Of a stretch of DNA of 64,000 nucleotides, positions 46,695-56,050 are shown piece by piece. The notes below the pieces were generated by a model. The model searched no databases. It was given only the letters and a program-made list of their open reading frames with translations, and was not told the origin of the DNA. Position 1 is the stretch's first letter, and each line of letters opens with the position of its first letter. The translations under genes and the position numbers were made by a program. The DNA comes from Cupriavidus pauculus. GTDB lineage: Bacteria; Pseudomonadota; Gammaproteobacteria; Burkholderiales; Burkholderiaceae. The DNA is taken from the NCBI RefSeq assembly GCF_008693385.1, contig NZ_CP044065.1, positions 1,054,001 to 1,118,000 on the forward strand, in the 5' to 3' direction.

Positions 46695-47396
46695 TTATTC
46701 GCGATGAAAAATGCTGTGGAAGTCGGGTACACCCGTCTCCCGGACGGACAGGTCGAGCGAGCCTTCGATATGCCGCAGATGATCGACCATCAGCGCTTCC
46801 GCCCGCGCGGCGTCGCGCCGTTCGATGGCATCGACGAGGTCGCGATGCTCGTGCTCGGGGCAGGCCGGCGCGCCCGGCCGGTCGTACAGCGTGATGATGA
46901 GGCATGTCAGCGACACCATCTCGCGCACGAGTTTTTCCAGAATCGCATTGCCCGCGAGTTCGGCCAGCACGATATGGAAGCCGCCCGACAAGCGGATGAC
47001 GGCCGCGCGGTCGCCGCGTGCCCGCGCCGCGTCTTCCTCGCCGATATGGTGGCGCATGGCCCGGATCTGCGCGGGTTTGGCTTCCGATGCCAGCAGCGCG
47101 GCGAGCTCGCGCTCGACCATGCGGCGAGCCTGGAACACCTGCCGCGCTTCCTCGATGGTCGGGCTCGAGATAAATGCGCCGCGGTTCGGAATCAGCGTCA
47201 CGAGCTTTTCATGGGCAAGCCGCGCAAAGACCTGGCGGATTCGCGCGCGGCTCGCGCCAGTGACCTCGCATAAGCGCTCCTCGACGAGCTTGGTGCCGGC
47301 GAGCAGCCGGTGCTCCATGATGGCGTTATGGAGGTCGCGGTAAATGGATTCGTTGAGGGACTGCTCGGCGTCGGCGGGGCTTTCCGTGGTGGCCAT
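46695..47396 (-). CDS. GntR-family (FCD domain) transcriptional regulator
   Basis: About 233 residues. The winged helix is ESIYRDLHNAIMEHRLLAGT, then EVTGASRARIRQVFARLAHE, followed by the FCD ligand domain (ARRMVERELAALLASEAKP; FHIVLAELAGNAILEKLVRE; HEHRDLVDAIERRDAARAEA). ATG 47396 gives MATTESPADAEQSLNES; ATGs further upstream are possible. It is the third gene of a run with NCS1 permease and hydantoin-racemase-like genes, 95 bp after the latter, and 97 bp upstream of pqqA on the same strand. It probably regulates the permease-racemase genes. Confidence 0.9.
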   Translation of the reverse strand: MATTESPADAEQSLNESIYRDLHNAIMEHRLLAGTKLVEERLCEVTGASRARIRQVFARLAHEKLVTLIPNRGAFISSPTIEEARQVFQARRMVERELAALLASEAKPAQIRAMRHHIGEEDAARARGDRAAVIRLSGGFHIVLAELAGNAILEKLVREMVSLTCLIITLYDRPGAPACPEHEHRDLVDAIERRDAARAEALMVDHLRHIEGSLDLSVRETGVPDFHSIFHRE

Positions 47397-47491
47397 GTGT
47401 GAAACGATATGCCCGGCGTCTGCACCGGAGTGGGGACAATTGATGCGCATATCGTACACAAGAATTCTCGGTTCCGTTTACATGCGGTGCA

Positions 47492-48226
47492 TCATTTCAG
47501 TGCGTAATCGGCCAGCAACCCCGAATAGGCCTTCGGCAACGGCCGCGCGAAATCGCCGCGCTTGCTCGTGGCGAGCCGCAGCGAAACCAGCGCCTCGGCC
47601 ATCTTGACCGCGCTGGCCACGCCGTCGATCACGGGCACGTCGAGCGCGTCGCCGATCTCCTCGCAGAGGTCGGTCATGCCCGCGCAGCCGAGCACGATGC
47701 AATCGCTGCGATCCTCGGCCAGCGCGCGCCGGCACTCGTCGGCGATGATGCGGCGCGCGTCGGAGCCCGGTTTCTCGAGGTCCAGCACGGGCAGGTCGCT
47801 TGCGCGCACGTTGCGGCAGAAGCGTTCCATGCCGTAGCGCTCCGCCAGATGCCACGCGATATTGCAGGTACGCGCGAGCGTCGTCACCACGCTGAAGCCC
47901 GTGCCCAGCATGCTGGCCGCGTGCATGGCGGCCTCGGCGATGCCGATGATCGGCCCGCGCGCAAGCTCGCGTGCGGCGTACAGGCCCGGGTCGCCGAAGC
48001 AGGCGATGACATAGCCATCGACATGATCCTGCTCGCCGAGGCTGACCTCCTCGAGAATGCCGGGCACGCTGAGCGCCTCGTCGTAATGGCTCTCGATGGA
48101 GGCCGGGCCCATGCGCGGGCTCACGGCCACGATGCGCGTGTCGCTGCCCGCCACCGCGCGGGCGCATGCGCCGATCTTGTCGGTCATGCTCTGCGTGGTA
48201 TTGGGGTTGATGATCTTGAGCTTCAT
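47492..48226 (-). CDS. Asp/Glu/hydantoin racemase family protein
   Basis: A 244-residue cofactor-independent racemase of the HyuE/Asp-Glu racemase superfamily. The two catalytic cysteines appear in VIACFGDPGLYAARE (about 77) and IVLGCAGMTDLCEEI (about 180). The N-terminus KLKIINPNTTQSMTDKIG is the hallmark of the hydantoin racemase/AroM-like branch. It may racemise 5-substituted hydantoins or a related ureide. It lies 30 bp after the NCS1 permease gene, whose relatives carry hydantoin or allantoin. That pairing supports a hydantoin/allantoin-type substrate (inference). Confidence 0.88.
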   Translation of the reverse strand: MKLKIINPNTTQSMTDKIGACARAVAGSDTRIVAVSPRMGPASIESHYDEALSVPGILEEVSLGEQDHVDGYVIACFGDPGLYAARELARGPIIGIAEAAMHAASMLGTGFSVVTTLARTCNIAWHLAERYGMERFCRNVRASDLPVLDLEKPGSDARRIIADECRRALAEDRSDCIVLGCAGMTDLCEEIGDALDVPVIDGVASAVKMAEALVSLRLATSKRGDFARPLPKAYSGLLADYALK

Positions 48227-48256
48227 GGCAGTGTCAGTTGACGGGGAAGAAGAGGG

Positions 48257-49750
48257 TCATGCGATATGCGCGCGCATCATGCGCGGCGCCAGCGCGCGGT
48301 AGAGCACCAGTGCAATACCCATGCCGACGAACCAGCTGTAGTTGGCCAGCCCCTGCCAGGCCGGCACGATCACGCACAGGATCGGGACGATCGCGGCGGG
48401 GATCATCGTGGCGACGGCGGCGGGATTGTAGCCCTTGCTGTACCAGTACTTGCCCGTGGGGCGCAGCGTATAGAGATCGTCCACCTTCACATGCTGCCGG
48501 CGCACGAGGTAGTAGTCGGCGATGAGAATGCCGAACAGCGGGCCGATAAAGGCACCGAGCACGTCCAGCGTGTAGTGGATCATCGTCGGGTGGTTGTACA
48601 GGTTCCACGGCGTGATGAAGATCGAGGCCACCGCGGCGATCATGCCGCCCGTGCGCCAGCTGATGTGCTTGGGGGAGACATTCGAGAAGTCGAAGGCCGG
48701 CGACACGAAGTTGGCGACGATATTGATGCCGATGGTGGCCGTCATGAACGTGAACGCGCCGAGCAGCATCGCGAACGTGCTGTCGATATGGCTCACGGTT
48801 TCCACCGGATCGGTAATCAGCTTGCCGAACACGGGCAGCGTGGCGGACGTCGTGATCACGGTCAGCAGCGAGAAACCGAGGAAGTTGACGGGCAGGCCCC
48901 AGAAGTTGCCGCGGCGCACCGAGCGAAAGTCCTTCGCATAGCGCGAGAAGTCGCCGAAATTGAGCATCGGGCCCGAGAAATACGACACCACGAGCGCAAT
49001 GGCCGAGAGCATCACGGGCACGGCGTCCCAGCCCTGATACTTGAGGAAGCTCAGCGTGAAGTTGACGTTCTCCCAGCCGGCTTTGGACACGAGCCAGATC
49101 GCGAGCGCGATCATCACGACGTACACGGCGGGCCCTGCCCAGTCGATGAACTTGCGGATGGTCTCCATGCCCGTCCAGAACACGAGGGCCTGCAGGACCC
49201 ACAGCGTCATGAACGCGCACCAGCCGAGCGTGGACAGGCCGGCAAAGCCATGCAGCTTCACGTCGGCGTACGGGGCCAGCGACGGCATGAAATGCAGCGC
49301 GAGAATCAGGAACGCGCTCGACGCGAGGTAGGTCTGGATGCCGTACCACGCCACGGCGATCAGGCCGCGGATGATCGCGGGGATATTGGCGCCGAGCACG
49401 CCGAACGACGCGCGGCAGATTACGGGATAGGGCACGCCCGTGACCTGGCTCGGCTTGGCCACGAGGTTGCAGAAGAACTGCACGATCAGGATGCCGACGA
49501 GCAGCGAGACCAGTACCTGCCAGCTGGAGAGGCCCAGCGCGAACAGGCTGCCGGCCGTGATATAGCCCCCGACGCTGTGCACGTCGGACATCCAGAACGC
49601 GAAGATGTTGTAGGTGCCCCAGGTCTGCTTGCGCAGCGGCGCCAGATCTTCGTTGGTGAGCCGTTCGTCATAGCCTGGCTTGATCAACGCGTTGCTCTCC
49701 GGATGCACTCCGGCGAGGGTATCGACGGCCGTCGGCGCTGTCACTTGCAT
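48257..49750 (-). CDS. NCS1-family nucleobase/hydantoin/allantoin permease
   Basis: A 497-residue inner-membrane symporter with about 12 hydrophobic segments. NCS1 signatures are NEDLAPLRKQTWGTYNIFAF, WMSDVHSVGGYITAGSLFAL, GVPYPVICRASFGVLGANIP and GPMLNFGDFSRYAKDFRS, close to Mhp1/PucI-like carriers of hydantoins, allantoin or pyrimidines. ATG 49750 is chosen because AGGAGA lies 8 nt upstream; the upstream ATG at 49780 lacks one. It leads an operon with the racemase-like and GntR genes. Confidence 0.92.
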   Translation of the reverse strand: MQVTAPTAVDTLAGVHPESNALIKPGYDERLTNEDLAPLRKQTWGTYNIFAFWMSDVHSVGGYITAGSLFALGLSSWQVLVSLLVGILIVQFFCNLVAKPSQVTGVPYPVICRASFGVLGANIPAIIRGLIAVAWYGIQTYLASSAFLILALHFMPSLAPYADVKLHGFAGLSTLGWCAFMTLWVLQALVFWTGMETIRKFIDWAGPAVYVVMIALAIWLVSKAGWENVNFTLSFLKYQGWDAVPVMLSAIALVVSYFSGPMLNFGDFSRYAKDFRSVRRGNFWGLPVNFLGFSLLTVITTSATLPVFGKLITDPVETVSHIDSTFAMLLGAFTFMTATIGINIVANFVSPAFDFSNVSPKHISWRTGGMIAAVASIFITPWNLYNHPTMIHYTLDVLGAFIGPLFGILIADYYLVRRQHVKVDDLYTLRPTGKYWYSKGYNPAAVATMIPAAIVPILCVIVPAWQGLANYSWFVGMGIALVLYRALAPRMMRAHIA

Positions 49751-49865
49751 GATGTCTGTCTCCTGTGGCCCTGTGGTCATGTGATTGAAAACAGGATTGT
49801 CTACAAAATAGTTCTTATATGTGAACGAAGTTGTAGATCACGGGATCTGGATTGTCAACATCAGA

Positions 49866-49897
49866 AAAGCCGCATCAGGGCAACCCCTGATGCGGCA
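49866..49897 (-). terminator. Rho-independent terminator after the 111-aa hypothetical gene
   Basis: On the minus strand a 12-bp perfect stem (GCCGCATCAGGG/CCCTGATGCGGC) with a 4-nt loop is followed by TTTT. It lies about 45 bp beyond the stop at 49942. Confidence 0.85.
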
Positions 49898-49941
49898 GAG
49901 CGGGTACGGCGGGGAGAGGTGTTGCAGGCGCCCGATGCGTC

Positions 49942-50277
49942 TCAGGCGGCCTGGTCGATTGCGGGCGGGAGCGCGGGCGAAAGCGCGGACGGGAGGGCCG
50001 TCGGCTGGAACTGGGCGCTCCACGGCAGGAATTTGGAGTACAGCAGGCGCATTCGGTCCGCATTGGGCGGGACGCCGATCTCGCCGCGGATTTCCATGAA
50101 CGCGATCGTGGCCTGCAGCATCTTGGTCTGCGCGTAGCGGTCGCGGACGGGCAGGTAGGCCTGCAGATCGCGCCAGCGCATGCCGGTGCATTCGACGTTG
50201 GGCATACCGAGCGCGCAGTAGATGACGCCGCGCGAGTAGAGGTGCCACATGTGCCAGTAGTCGCTTGCCGCCGCCAT
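49942..50277 (-). CDS. Hypothetical protein, 111 aa
   Basis: I do not recognise a family. The protein starts MAAASDYWHMWHLYSRGVIY and is rich in Trp, Tyr and Met in its first 60 residues (ALGMPNVECTGMRWRDLQAY), with a Pro/Ala-rich C-terminal tail. It has no signal peptide or membrane segment. Natural amino-acid composition, a good terminator directly after it, and the lack of a competing gene support it over the overlapping frames. It lies between the NCS1 permease and parvulin genes on the same strand. Confidence 0.6.
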   Translation of the reverse strand: MAAASDYWHMWHLYSRGVIYCALGMPNVECTGMRWRDLQAYLPVRDRYAQTKMLQATIAFMEIRGEIGVPPNADRMRLLYSKFLPWSAQFQPTALPSALSPALPPAIDQAA

Positions 50278-50373
50278 CGTGTCTCGTCCCGCTCGTGGTG
50301 GATTGCCGGACGATCTTACCGTTGCACCGCAGCGGACGGAATGCGGCTGTGTGCGGTGGGCCGCATGGCGACG

Positions 50374-50404
50374 AAAAAAAACAAGGCACCCGAAGGTGCC
50401 TTGT
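50374..50404 (-). terminator. Rho-independent terminator after the parvulin gene
   Basis: A 10-bp stem (ACAAGGCACC/GGTGCCTTGT) with a 4-nt loop; on the minus strand it is followed by eight T residues. It lies 44 bp beyond the stop of the peptidyl-prolyl isomerase gene. Confidence 0.93.
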
Positions 50405-50447
50405 TGTCTTGCCGTCTCGCCGTCTTGCCGGCGCAGGGGCGTGTGGC

Positions 50448-51242
50448 TTACTGAATCTTCGCCTTGTCCTTCAGCGATTTCATCATGGCCTGGAACTGCT
50501 CGCGCTGCCAGGCCTGATCGCCCATCAGCATCTGTTGCAGTTGCGGCTTCACTTCCTCGAACGACGGAATCTTCTGGTCGCGCACATCGACGAGCTCGAT
50601 GATGTGCCAGCCGAATTGCGTCTTCACGGGCGTGTCCGTCATCTGGCCCTTCTTCAGGCCCGTCATGGCCGCCGAGAATTCGGGCACGTAGCTACCGCTG
50701 TTGGCCCAGTCCAGATCGCCGCCGTTGGCCGCCGAGCCAGTGTCCTTCGACGAGGCCTTGGCCATGTCCTCGAACTTGGCGCCGCCCTTGATCTTGGCGA
50801 TGATCGCCTTTGCGTCGGCTTCCTTCTCCACGAGGATGTGGCGGGCGTGGTATTCCTTGCCGTTGCCGAACTGCGCCTTGATCTTGTCGTACTGCTTGCG
50901 CAGTTCGTCGTCGTTGGCGCCGTGGGTCTTGACGTAGTCTTCGAACACCGCGCCGGCCAGCACGTTCAGGCGGGCCTGTTCCAGCTGTTCCTGCACGTCG
51001 TCGCGTTGCGTAATGCCACGCTTGTTGGCTTCCTGCAGCAGCAGCTCGCGGTCGATCAGCATCGTGCGGGCGCGGTCGCGCAGCTCGGGACTGGCAGGCT
51101 GGCCGGTTCCGGCGATCAGCTTGTCCAGCTTGGCCGAGGGGATGGGCTTGCCATTCACGACGGCGGCATTCTGGGCGAAAGCGGGCAGGCAGCCAGCAGC
51201 GAGCACAGCGGCCAGGCTGAACGAAAGGACGGTGATCTTCAT
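50448..51242 (-). CDS. Periplasmic parvulin-type peptidyl-prolyl cis-trans isomerase
   Basis: A 264-residue exported folding helper. The signal peptide is about 1-23 (ending PAFA), followed by a SurA_N-like chaperone part. One parvulin domain lies at about 130-225 with KEYHARHILVEKEADAKAII, SKDTGSAANGGDLDWANSGS, PVKTQFGWHIIELVDVRDQK. This is the single-parvulin PrsA/CBF2-like type common in Burkholderiales. It is the last gene of the msrB-yciB-bolA-ppi run, 6 bp after bolA, and ends in a strong terminator. Confidence 0.92.
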   Translation of the reverse strand: MKITVLSFSLAAVLAAGCLPAFAQNAAVVNGKPIPSAKLDKLIAGTGQPASPELRDRARTMLIDRELLLQEANKRGITQRDDVQEQLEQARLNVLAGAVFEDYVKTHGANDDELRKQYDKIKAQFGNGKEYHARHILVEKEADAKAIIAKIKGGAKFEDMAKASSKDTGSAANGGDLDWANSGSYVPEFSAAMTGLKKGQMTDTPVKTQFGWHIIELVDVRDQKIPSFEEVKPQLQQMLMGDQAWQREQFQAMMKSLKDKAKIQ

Positions 51243-51248
51243 GGAAAT

Positions 51249-51527
51249 CTAGCGGGATTGATATTCTTCGTCGGTGTATGCACTGACCGCCAGAGCGTGA
51301 ATCTGGGCGGGGAACAAGCTGCGCAGCGCATCATACACCATGCGGTGTCGGGTCACGCGCGTCTTGCCGGCGAATTGATCGCTGACAATTGTCACGTCAT
51401 AGTGACCGCCACCCGACGCCGCGCCCGCATGGCCGGCATGGGCCGCGCTGTCGTCGCGGACGGTCAGGTGGGTGGGCGCGAGCGCCGCGCGCAGCAGCGC
51501 GTCGATGTGAGCGGGATCGGCTGCCAT
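51249..51527 (-). CDS. BolA family protein
   Basis: A 92-residue BolA/IbaG-like protein. BolA proteins partner monothiol glutaredoxins in [2Fe-2S] cluster handling and can influence envelope genes. The core is HYDVTIVSDQFAGKTRVTRH followed by RMVYDALRSLFPAQIHALAV, including the conserved His. A Gly/Ala/His-rich insert near residues 28-41 is unusual and may be a flexible loop. The start codon overlaps the yciB stop as ATGA. A longer upstream reading is a yciB antisense-frame shadow. Confidence 0.93.
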   Translation of the reverse strand: MAADPAHIDALLRAALAPTHLTVRDDSAAHAGHAGAASGGGHYDVTIVSDQFAGKTRVTRHRMVYDALRSLFPAQIHALAVSAYTDEEYQSR

Positions 51528-52093
51528 CAGTCGGGCCTCTTTTCGGCCGTGCCTTCCGCCGCGGGGGCCTCGTGCATATGGCGCGACAGCCAGATGCTCT
51601 GCACCACGATGAAGACCACCATCAGCCCCATGCTGCCGAACAGCTTGAAGTTGACCCAGGTGTCGGTGTCGAACGAGTAGGCCACATACAGGTTGAGCAC
51701 GCCCATCGCCGCGAAGAAGCCGGCCCAGGCGAGGTTCAGGCGGCTCCAGACCGGGTCCGGCAGGGTGACCTGCTTCTCCATCATCGCGCGGATGAGGTTC
51801 TTGCGCCAGCCGATGGCCGAGGCCACCAGCGTGACCGCGAACAGCCAGTACAGCACGGTCGGCTTCCACTTGATGAAGGTCTCGTTGTGCAGCAGGATCG
51901 TCGCCCCGCCGAACACGACGATGATCAGCAGGCTGATCCATTGCATCGGCTCCACCTTGCCGTGGCGCACGCGCACCCATGCGATCTGCCCGATCGTCGC
52001 GGCAATCGCCACGCCGGTGGCCGGATAGATGCCGAACAGCTTGAAGGCGACGAAGAAGAGGATGACCGGGAACAGGTCGAACAGGAATTTCAT
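51527..52093 (-). CDS. yciB: Septation protein A / inner-membrane-spanning protein YciB
   Basis: A 188-residue inner-membrane protein with about five helices ([54 protein letters not shown]), a length and pattern that match YciB/IspZ. The family is linked to cell-envelope and septation functions. Family motifs [20 protein letters not shown] and [20 protein letters not shown] are present. It overlaps msrB upstream and bolA downstream, each by 4 bp, indicating tight translational coupling. Confidence 0.95.
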   Translation of the reverse strand: MKFLFDLFPVILFFVAFKLFGIYPATGVAIAATIGQIAWVRVRHGKVEPMQWISLLIIVVFGGATILLHNETFIKWKPTVLYWLFAVTLVASAIGWRKNLIRAMMEKQVTLPDPVWSRLNLAWAGFFAAMGVLNLYVAYSFDTDTWVNFKLFGSMGLMVVFIVVQSIWLSRHMHEAPAAEGTAEKRPD

Positions 52094-52506
52094 GCTTCAG
52101 GGGGCCGGTCGGCCGGATCGAGATCGTCGAATTTTAGCGCAGCCGAGTTGATGCAATAGCGCAGGCCGGTCGGCGCGGGGCCATCCTCGAACACATGGCC
52201 CAGATGGCTGCCGCATTCCTTGCAGCGAACCTCGACGCGCGTCATGCCGTGGCTATGGTCAGTATGCTCCTCGATGACCTCGCCGTTGATCGGGCGGAAA
52301 TAGCTCGGCCAGCCGCAGCCCGCGTCGAACTTCGTGCCCGACTCGAACAGCGGGGTGCCGCAGCCGACGCAGTGATAGATACCCTGGTCCCAGTGGTCCC
52401 AGTAGCGGCCCGTGAACGGGCGCTCGGTGGCCGATTCGCGCGCCACGCGGTATTCGATGTCGGAGAGTTGCTCGCGCCACTCGGCGTCGGTTTTCTTCGT
52501 GGTCAT
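52090..52506 (-). CDS. msrB: Peptide-methionine (R)-S-oxide reductase MsrB
   Basis: A 138-residue enzyme that reduces methionine-R-sulfoxide in proteins. Zinc-binding CxxC pairs are [11 protein letters not shown] (about 49) and [14 protein letters not shown] (about 97), and the catalytic Cys is in [12 protein letters not shown] (about 122). It is the first gene of the msrB-yciB-bolA-parvulin operon, and its stop overlaps the yciB start. A palindromic element lies just upstream, between it and selO. Confidence 0.97.
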   Translation of the reverse strand: MTTKKTDAEWREQLSDIEYRVARESATERPFTGRYWDHWDQGIYHCVGCGTPLFESGTKFDAGCGWPSYFRPINGEVIEEHTDHSHGMTRVEVRCKECGSHLGHVFEDGPAPTGLRYCINSAALKFDDLDPADRPPEA

Positions 52507-52546
52507 TCCAGTTTCCCTTTCAATCGTTATACCGCCTTGGCGACGG

Positions 52547-52644
52547 TATCAAAATGAAGCGAAGCGGTCCTGGCTAGGCGCGCGGCCGCAGACAGTACAA
52601 GTGGTACGGCAAGGCCGCGCAACGACGCCAGGATCATTTTGATA
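52547..52644. repeat. About 100-bp imperfect palindromic element between selO and msrB
   Basis: The outer arms TATCAAAATGA (52547-52557) and TCATTTTGATA (52634-52644) are perfect complements. Inner pairs continue with TCCTGGC/GCCAGGA and GCGCGGCC/GGCCGCGC, separated by short unmatched pieces. The whole folds as a long cruciform/hairpin with a central AGACAGTACAAGTGGTACGG loop region. It could terminate selO or be a dispersed palindromic repeat. Confidence 0.75.
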
Positions 52645-52650
52645 GCGTCG

Positions 52651-54210
52651 CTACGAGGAGCAGCTGACTTCTAATCCGGAAGCCCAGTCCGGGGGCAGCG
52701 CGGCATAGTGTTCCGCTTCCGGCTGCTCGTCGAACGGATGTGACAGCACGGCCAGCAGACGGTTCACTTCTCCGAAATCCTTGTCGCGCGCCGCGCGGAT
52801 GGCGGTTTCCGCCAGGTGGTTGCGCAGCACGTACTTCGGATTCACCGCATTCATCGCCACCGCGCGGGCCGCATCGTCGGACGACTCCTTTTGCAGCCGT
52901 GCGCGGTACTCGGCGCCCCATGCATCCCAGGCGGCGCGATCGAGGAACAGGTCGCGCACCGGCGCGTCGGCAGCCCCATCCTTGCCCGATATGCGGGCGA
53001 GGTTGCGCCAGAACAAGGTGTAATCCACACGCTGGGCGTGCAGCAGCTGGAACAGCCCGGTCAGCAGCGCCTCGTCGCCGTCGTCCGCCGATTGCAGGCC
53101 CAGCTTCCCGCGATAGTGCCGGAAAAACGCCGAAGCATAGCGGTCGCGGTACGGGTCGAGCGCCTCGCGCGCGAACTCGGCCGCCGCGTCGCTGTCCGCG
53201 AAGTCTTCGCGCCACAGCGGCAGCAGCGCCTGCGCGAGGCAATGCAGGTTCCAGAAGCCGATCTGCGGCTGCTGGCTGTACGCATAGCGGCCCTGCTGAT
53301 CGGAATGGTTGCAGATATGGTTGGCGTCGAACCCATCGAGAAAGCCGAACGGGCCGTAGTCGATGGTCAGCCCGAGGATCGACAGATTGTCGGTATTCAT
53401 CACGCCGTGACAGAAACCGACCGCCTGCCAGTGGGCCATCAGGTCCGCCGTGCGCAGCGACACCTCGCGCAGCAGCGCGTGATACGGGTTGCCGCCCGCA
53501 TCGCGGCATTCGGGATAGAAACGGTCGATCACGAAGTCCGCGAGGCGGCGCAGCGAGTCGTGGTCCTCGCGCGCGGCAAAGTGTTCGAAATGGCCGAAGC
53601 GGATAAACGACGGTGCCAGCCGCGTGACCACGGCCGCGGTTTCCATGGTCTCGCGGCGCACGGGAGCATCCGAGCCGACGATGGACAGCGCGCGCGTGGT
53701 CGGCACGCCCAGCGCGGCCATCGCTTCCGAGCACAGGAATTCGCGGATGGACGAGCGCAGTACCGCGCGGCCGTCGGCCATGCGCGAATACGGCGTCAGT
53801 CCGCCACCCTTGAGCTGGATCTCCCACGGGCCCGCTGCCGTTTGCGCTTCCGCGAGGCGGATCGCGCGGCCGTCGCCGAGCTGACCGGCCCAGACGCCGA
53901 ACTGGTGGCCCGAGTACACGGTTGCGAGCGGGTCCGCCCAGTCGGGTACCGCGCAGCCGCCGAACGTGTCGATGAATGCCGGTTGCCGCGCTTCCGCGCC
54001 GATGGTATCGCCGCGCCAGCCGAGCAGTTCCGCGGCGGCCGGCGCCACGCTCACGAGGTAGGGCGAGGGCAGCGGTGTCGGCGACAGGCGCGTGAAGAAC
54101 CGTTCGCCGAGTTCCGCGAAGCCGGGCGCCGTGGTGAAGGGCACGGCAAACGGGATGCGTGCCATGGCGGAAGCGCCGGGGGTTGCGCTGTGGTCGGAAT
54201 CTGGGGGCAT
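52651..54210 (-). CDS. selO: Protein adenylyltransferase SelO (YdiU family)
   Basis: A 519-residue pseudokinase-fold enzyme; SelO transfers AMP to protein hydroxyl groups in redox homeostasis. Family blocks are [60 protein letters not shown] and GFLDGF. The C-terminus ends LEVSCSS, the conserved SelO tail; bacteria have Cys where eukaryotic SelO may have selenocysteine. ATG 54210 (MPPDSDHS) is the nearest upstream start giving normal length; MARIPFAV (54165) is an alternative. It is divergent from the CoA-ligase gene. Confidence 0.94.
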   Translation of the reverse strand: MPPDSDHSATPGASAMARIPFAVPFTTAPGFAELGERFFTRLSPTPLPSPYLVSVAPAAAELLGWRGDTIGAEARQPAFIDTFGGCAVPDWADPLATVYSGHQFGVWAGQLGDGRAIRLAEAQTAAGPWEIQLKGGGLTPYSRMADGRAVLRSSIREFLCSEAMAALGVPTTRALSIVGSDAPVRRETMETAAVVTRLAPSFIRFGHFEHFAAREDHDSLRRLADFVIDRFYPECRDAGGNPYHALLREVSLRTADLMAHWQAVGFCHGVMNTDNLSILGLTIDYGPFGFLDGFDANHICNHSDQQGRYAYSQQPQIGFWNLHCLAQALLPLWREDFADSDAAAEFAREALDPYRDRYASAFFRHYRGKLGLQSADDGDEALLTGLFQLLHAQRVDYTLFWRNLARISGKDGAADAPVRDLFLDRAAWDAWGAEYRARLQKESSDDAARAVAMNAVNPKYVLRNHLAETAIRAARDKDFGEVNRLLAVLSHPFDEQPEAEHYAALPPDWASGLEVSCSS

Positions 54211-54390
54211 CGGGAGGACTTGTGTTGGACGTATGTGCGGTCTCGGGCTAGGGAAAACGACATGTTGAGACGGCATATGACAACCAGTATTGTACGTGCA
54301 CCGGTTTTGCGAGACTCGGCCCAAAATTAGCACGATTGTTCGTTTTTGAGGCCGTGCCAGAAAAACGCTGGAGACCATGGAGACGACCAT

Positions 54391-56016
54391 ATGGCATTGA
54401 TGGGTCAAATGATGGGCGCGCCATTGCTCATTTCTTCGATCATCAAGCACGCCGCGCGCTACTACGGCACGACTGAAATCGTTTCACGACGGACCGAGGG
54501 CGATCTCCACCGCTATACCTACCGCGACTGCGAACTACGCGCGCGCAAGCTGGCCCAGGCGCTGGCCGCGCTCGGCGTGCAGCAGGGCGAGCGCGTCGGC
54601 ACGCTGGCCTGGAACGGCTACCGCCACCTCGAGCTGTACTACGGCGTGTCCGGCATGGGCGCCGTCTGCCATATGATCAATCCGCGCCTGTTCGCGGAGC
54701 AGATCGCCTATATCGTCAATCACGCCGAGGACCAGTACGTGTGCTTCGATGCCACGTTCCTGCCCCTCGTCGAAGGCGTGGCCCCGCATTGCCCGAAGGT
54801 CAGGGGCTGGATCATGCTGGCGGACCGCGCGCATATGCCGGCGGACGCCAAGGTGCCGCTGCTGTGCTACGAGGATCTGCTGGACGCGCAGGACGGCGAC
54901 TACACGTGGCCCGAGCTCGACGAGAACCAGGCCTCGAGCCTTTGCTATACGTCCGGCACCACGGGCAATCCGAAGGGCGCGCTCTATTCGCATCGCTCCA
55001 CGGTGCTGCACGCCTACGCGGCGGCGCTGCCCGATGCGCTGGGCTGCTCGGCCCGCGACGTGATCCTGCCCGTCGTGCCGATGTTCCACGTCAATGCATG
55101 GGGCCTGCCCTATGCGGTGCCGCTGGTCGGCGCCAAGCTCGTGCTGCCGGGGCCGAAGCTCGACGGTGCCTCGCTGTACGACCTGTTCGAGCGCGAGGGG
55201 GTGACGTTCTCCGCGGGCGTGCCGACGGTATGGCTCGGCCTGCTGCAGCACGTGCAGGCCAACGACCTGAAATTCTCGACCTTCCGCCGCACCGTGATCG
55301 GCGGCTCGGCCGTGCCGCCCGCGATGATTCGCGCGCTGGAGGCGCTCGGTGTCGAGGTGATCCACGCCTGGGGCATGACCGAGATGTCGCCGCTGGGCAC
55401 CGTGTGCAAGCTGCTCGCGCGCCATGCGGACCTGCCCGAGGACGAGCAGCACCGGATCCTGGAAACGCAGGGCCGTGTGATCTATGGCGTGGACATGAAG
55501 ATCGTCGATGGCGAGGGGCGCGAGTTGCCGTGGGACGGCAAGGCGTTTGGAGACCTGCTCGTGCGCGGGCCCTGGGTGATCGACCGCTATTTCCGGGCGG
55601 AGACGAGCGCGCACGAGGATGGGTGGTTTCCCACGGGCGACGTCGCGACGATCGACCCGGACGGGTATATGCAGATTACCGACCGCAGCAAGGACGTGAT
55701 CAAGTCCGGCGGCGAATGGATTTCTTCGATCGACATCGAGAACGTGGCCGCCGCGCATCCCGCGGTGCATATGGCTGCATGCATCTCTGTGCGGCATCCC
55801 AAATGGGACGAGCGGCCGTTGCTCGTGGTGGTGAAGCGCGCGGGCATGGACGTGTCGCGCGAGGCGCTGCTGCAGTTTTTCGAGGGCAAGGTCGCCAAAT
55901 GGTGGATCCCCGACGACGTGGCGTTCGTCACCGAAATCCCGCTGACCGCGACGGGCAAGATGCAAAAGCTCAGGCTGCGCGAGCAATTCGCGGACTACAG
56001 GCTGCCGACCGCATAG
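54391..56016 (+). CDS. AMP-forming acyl-CoA ligase (fatty-acid/long-chain type)
   Basis: A 541-residue adenylate-forming ligase. ATP motif A5-type [20 protein letters not shown] (about 188), [14 protein letters not shown] (about 330), [20 protein letters not shown] and the C-terminal Lys motif [13 protein letters not shown] are all present. The medium/long-chain (AlkK-like) pattern is favoured, but aromatic or short acids cannot be excluded. GGAG lies 8 nt before ATG 54391. It is followed within 34 bp by a complete Liv-type importer, so the ligase probably activates the imported acid. Confidence 0.93.
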   Translation: MALMGQMMGAPLLISSIIKHAARYYGTTEIVSRRTEGDLHRYTYRDCELRARKLAQALAALGVQQGERVGTLAWNGYRHLELYYGVSGMGAVCHMINPRLFAEQIAYIVNHAEDQYVCFDATFLPLVEGVAPHCPKVRGWIMLADRAHMPADAKVPLLCYEDLLDAQDGDYTWPELDENQASSLCYTSGTTGNPKGALYSHRSTVLHAYAAALPDALGCSARDVILPVVPMFHVNAWGLPYAVPLVGAKLVLPGPKLDGASLYDLFEREGVTFSAGVPTVWLGLLQHVQANDLKFSTFRRTVIGGSAVPPAMIRALEALGVEVIHAWGMTEMSPLGTVCKLLARHADLPEDEQHRILETQGRVIYGVDMKIVDGEGRELPWDGKAFGDLLVRGPWVIDRYFRAETSAHEDGWFPTGDVATIDPDGYMQITDRSKDVIKSGGEWISSIDIENVAAAHPAVHMAACISVRHPKWDERPLLVVVKRAGMDVSREALLQFFEGKVAKWWIPDDVAFVTEIPLTATGKMQKLRLREQFADYRLPTA

Positions 56017-56050
56017 CAGCTCCCTATAAGAAAGAGTGAAGGAGACAGGC

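Noticed and set aside
49838..50389. A 183-codon minus-strand frame overlapping the 111-aa hypothetical gene
   Set aside because: Its composition is Arg/Pro/Ala-rich like other shadow frames. The 111-aa frame has a more natural composition and is followed by a well-placed terminator.
54332..54343. ACGA-N4-TCGT dyad upstream of the CoA ligase gene as a TetR-type operator
   Set aside because: The arms are only 4 bp, too short to distinguish from chance in this sequence.
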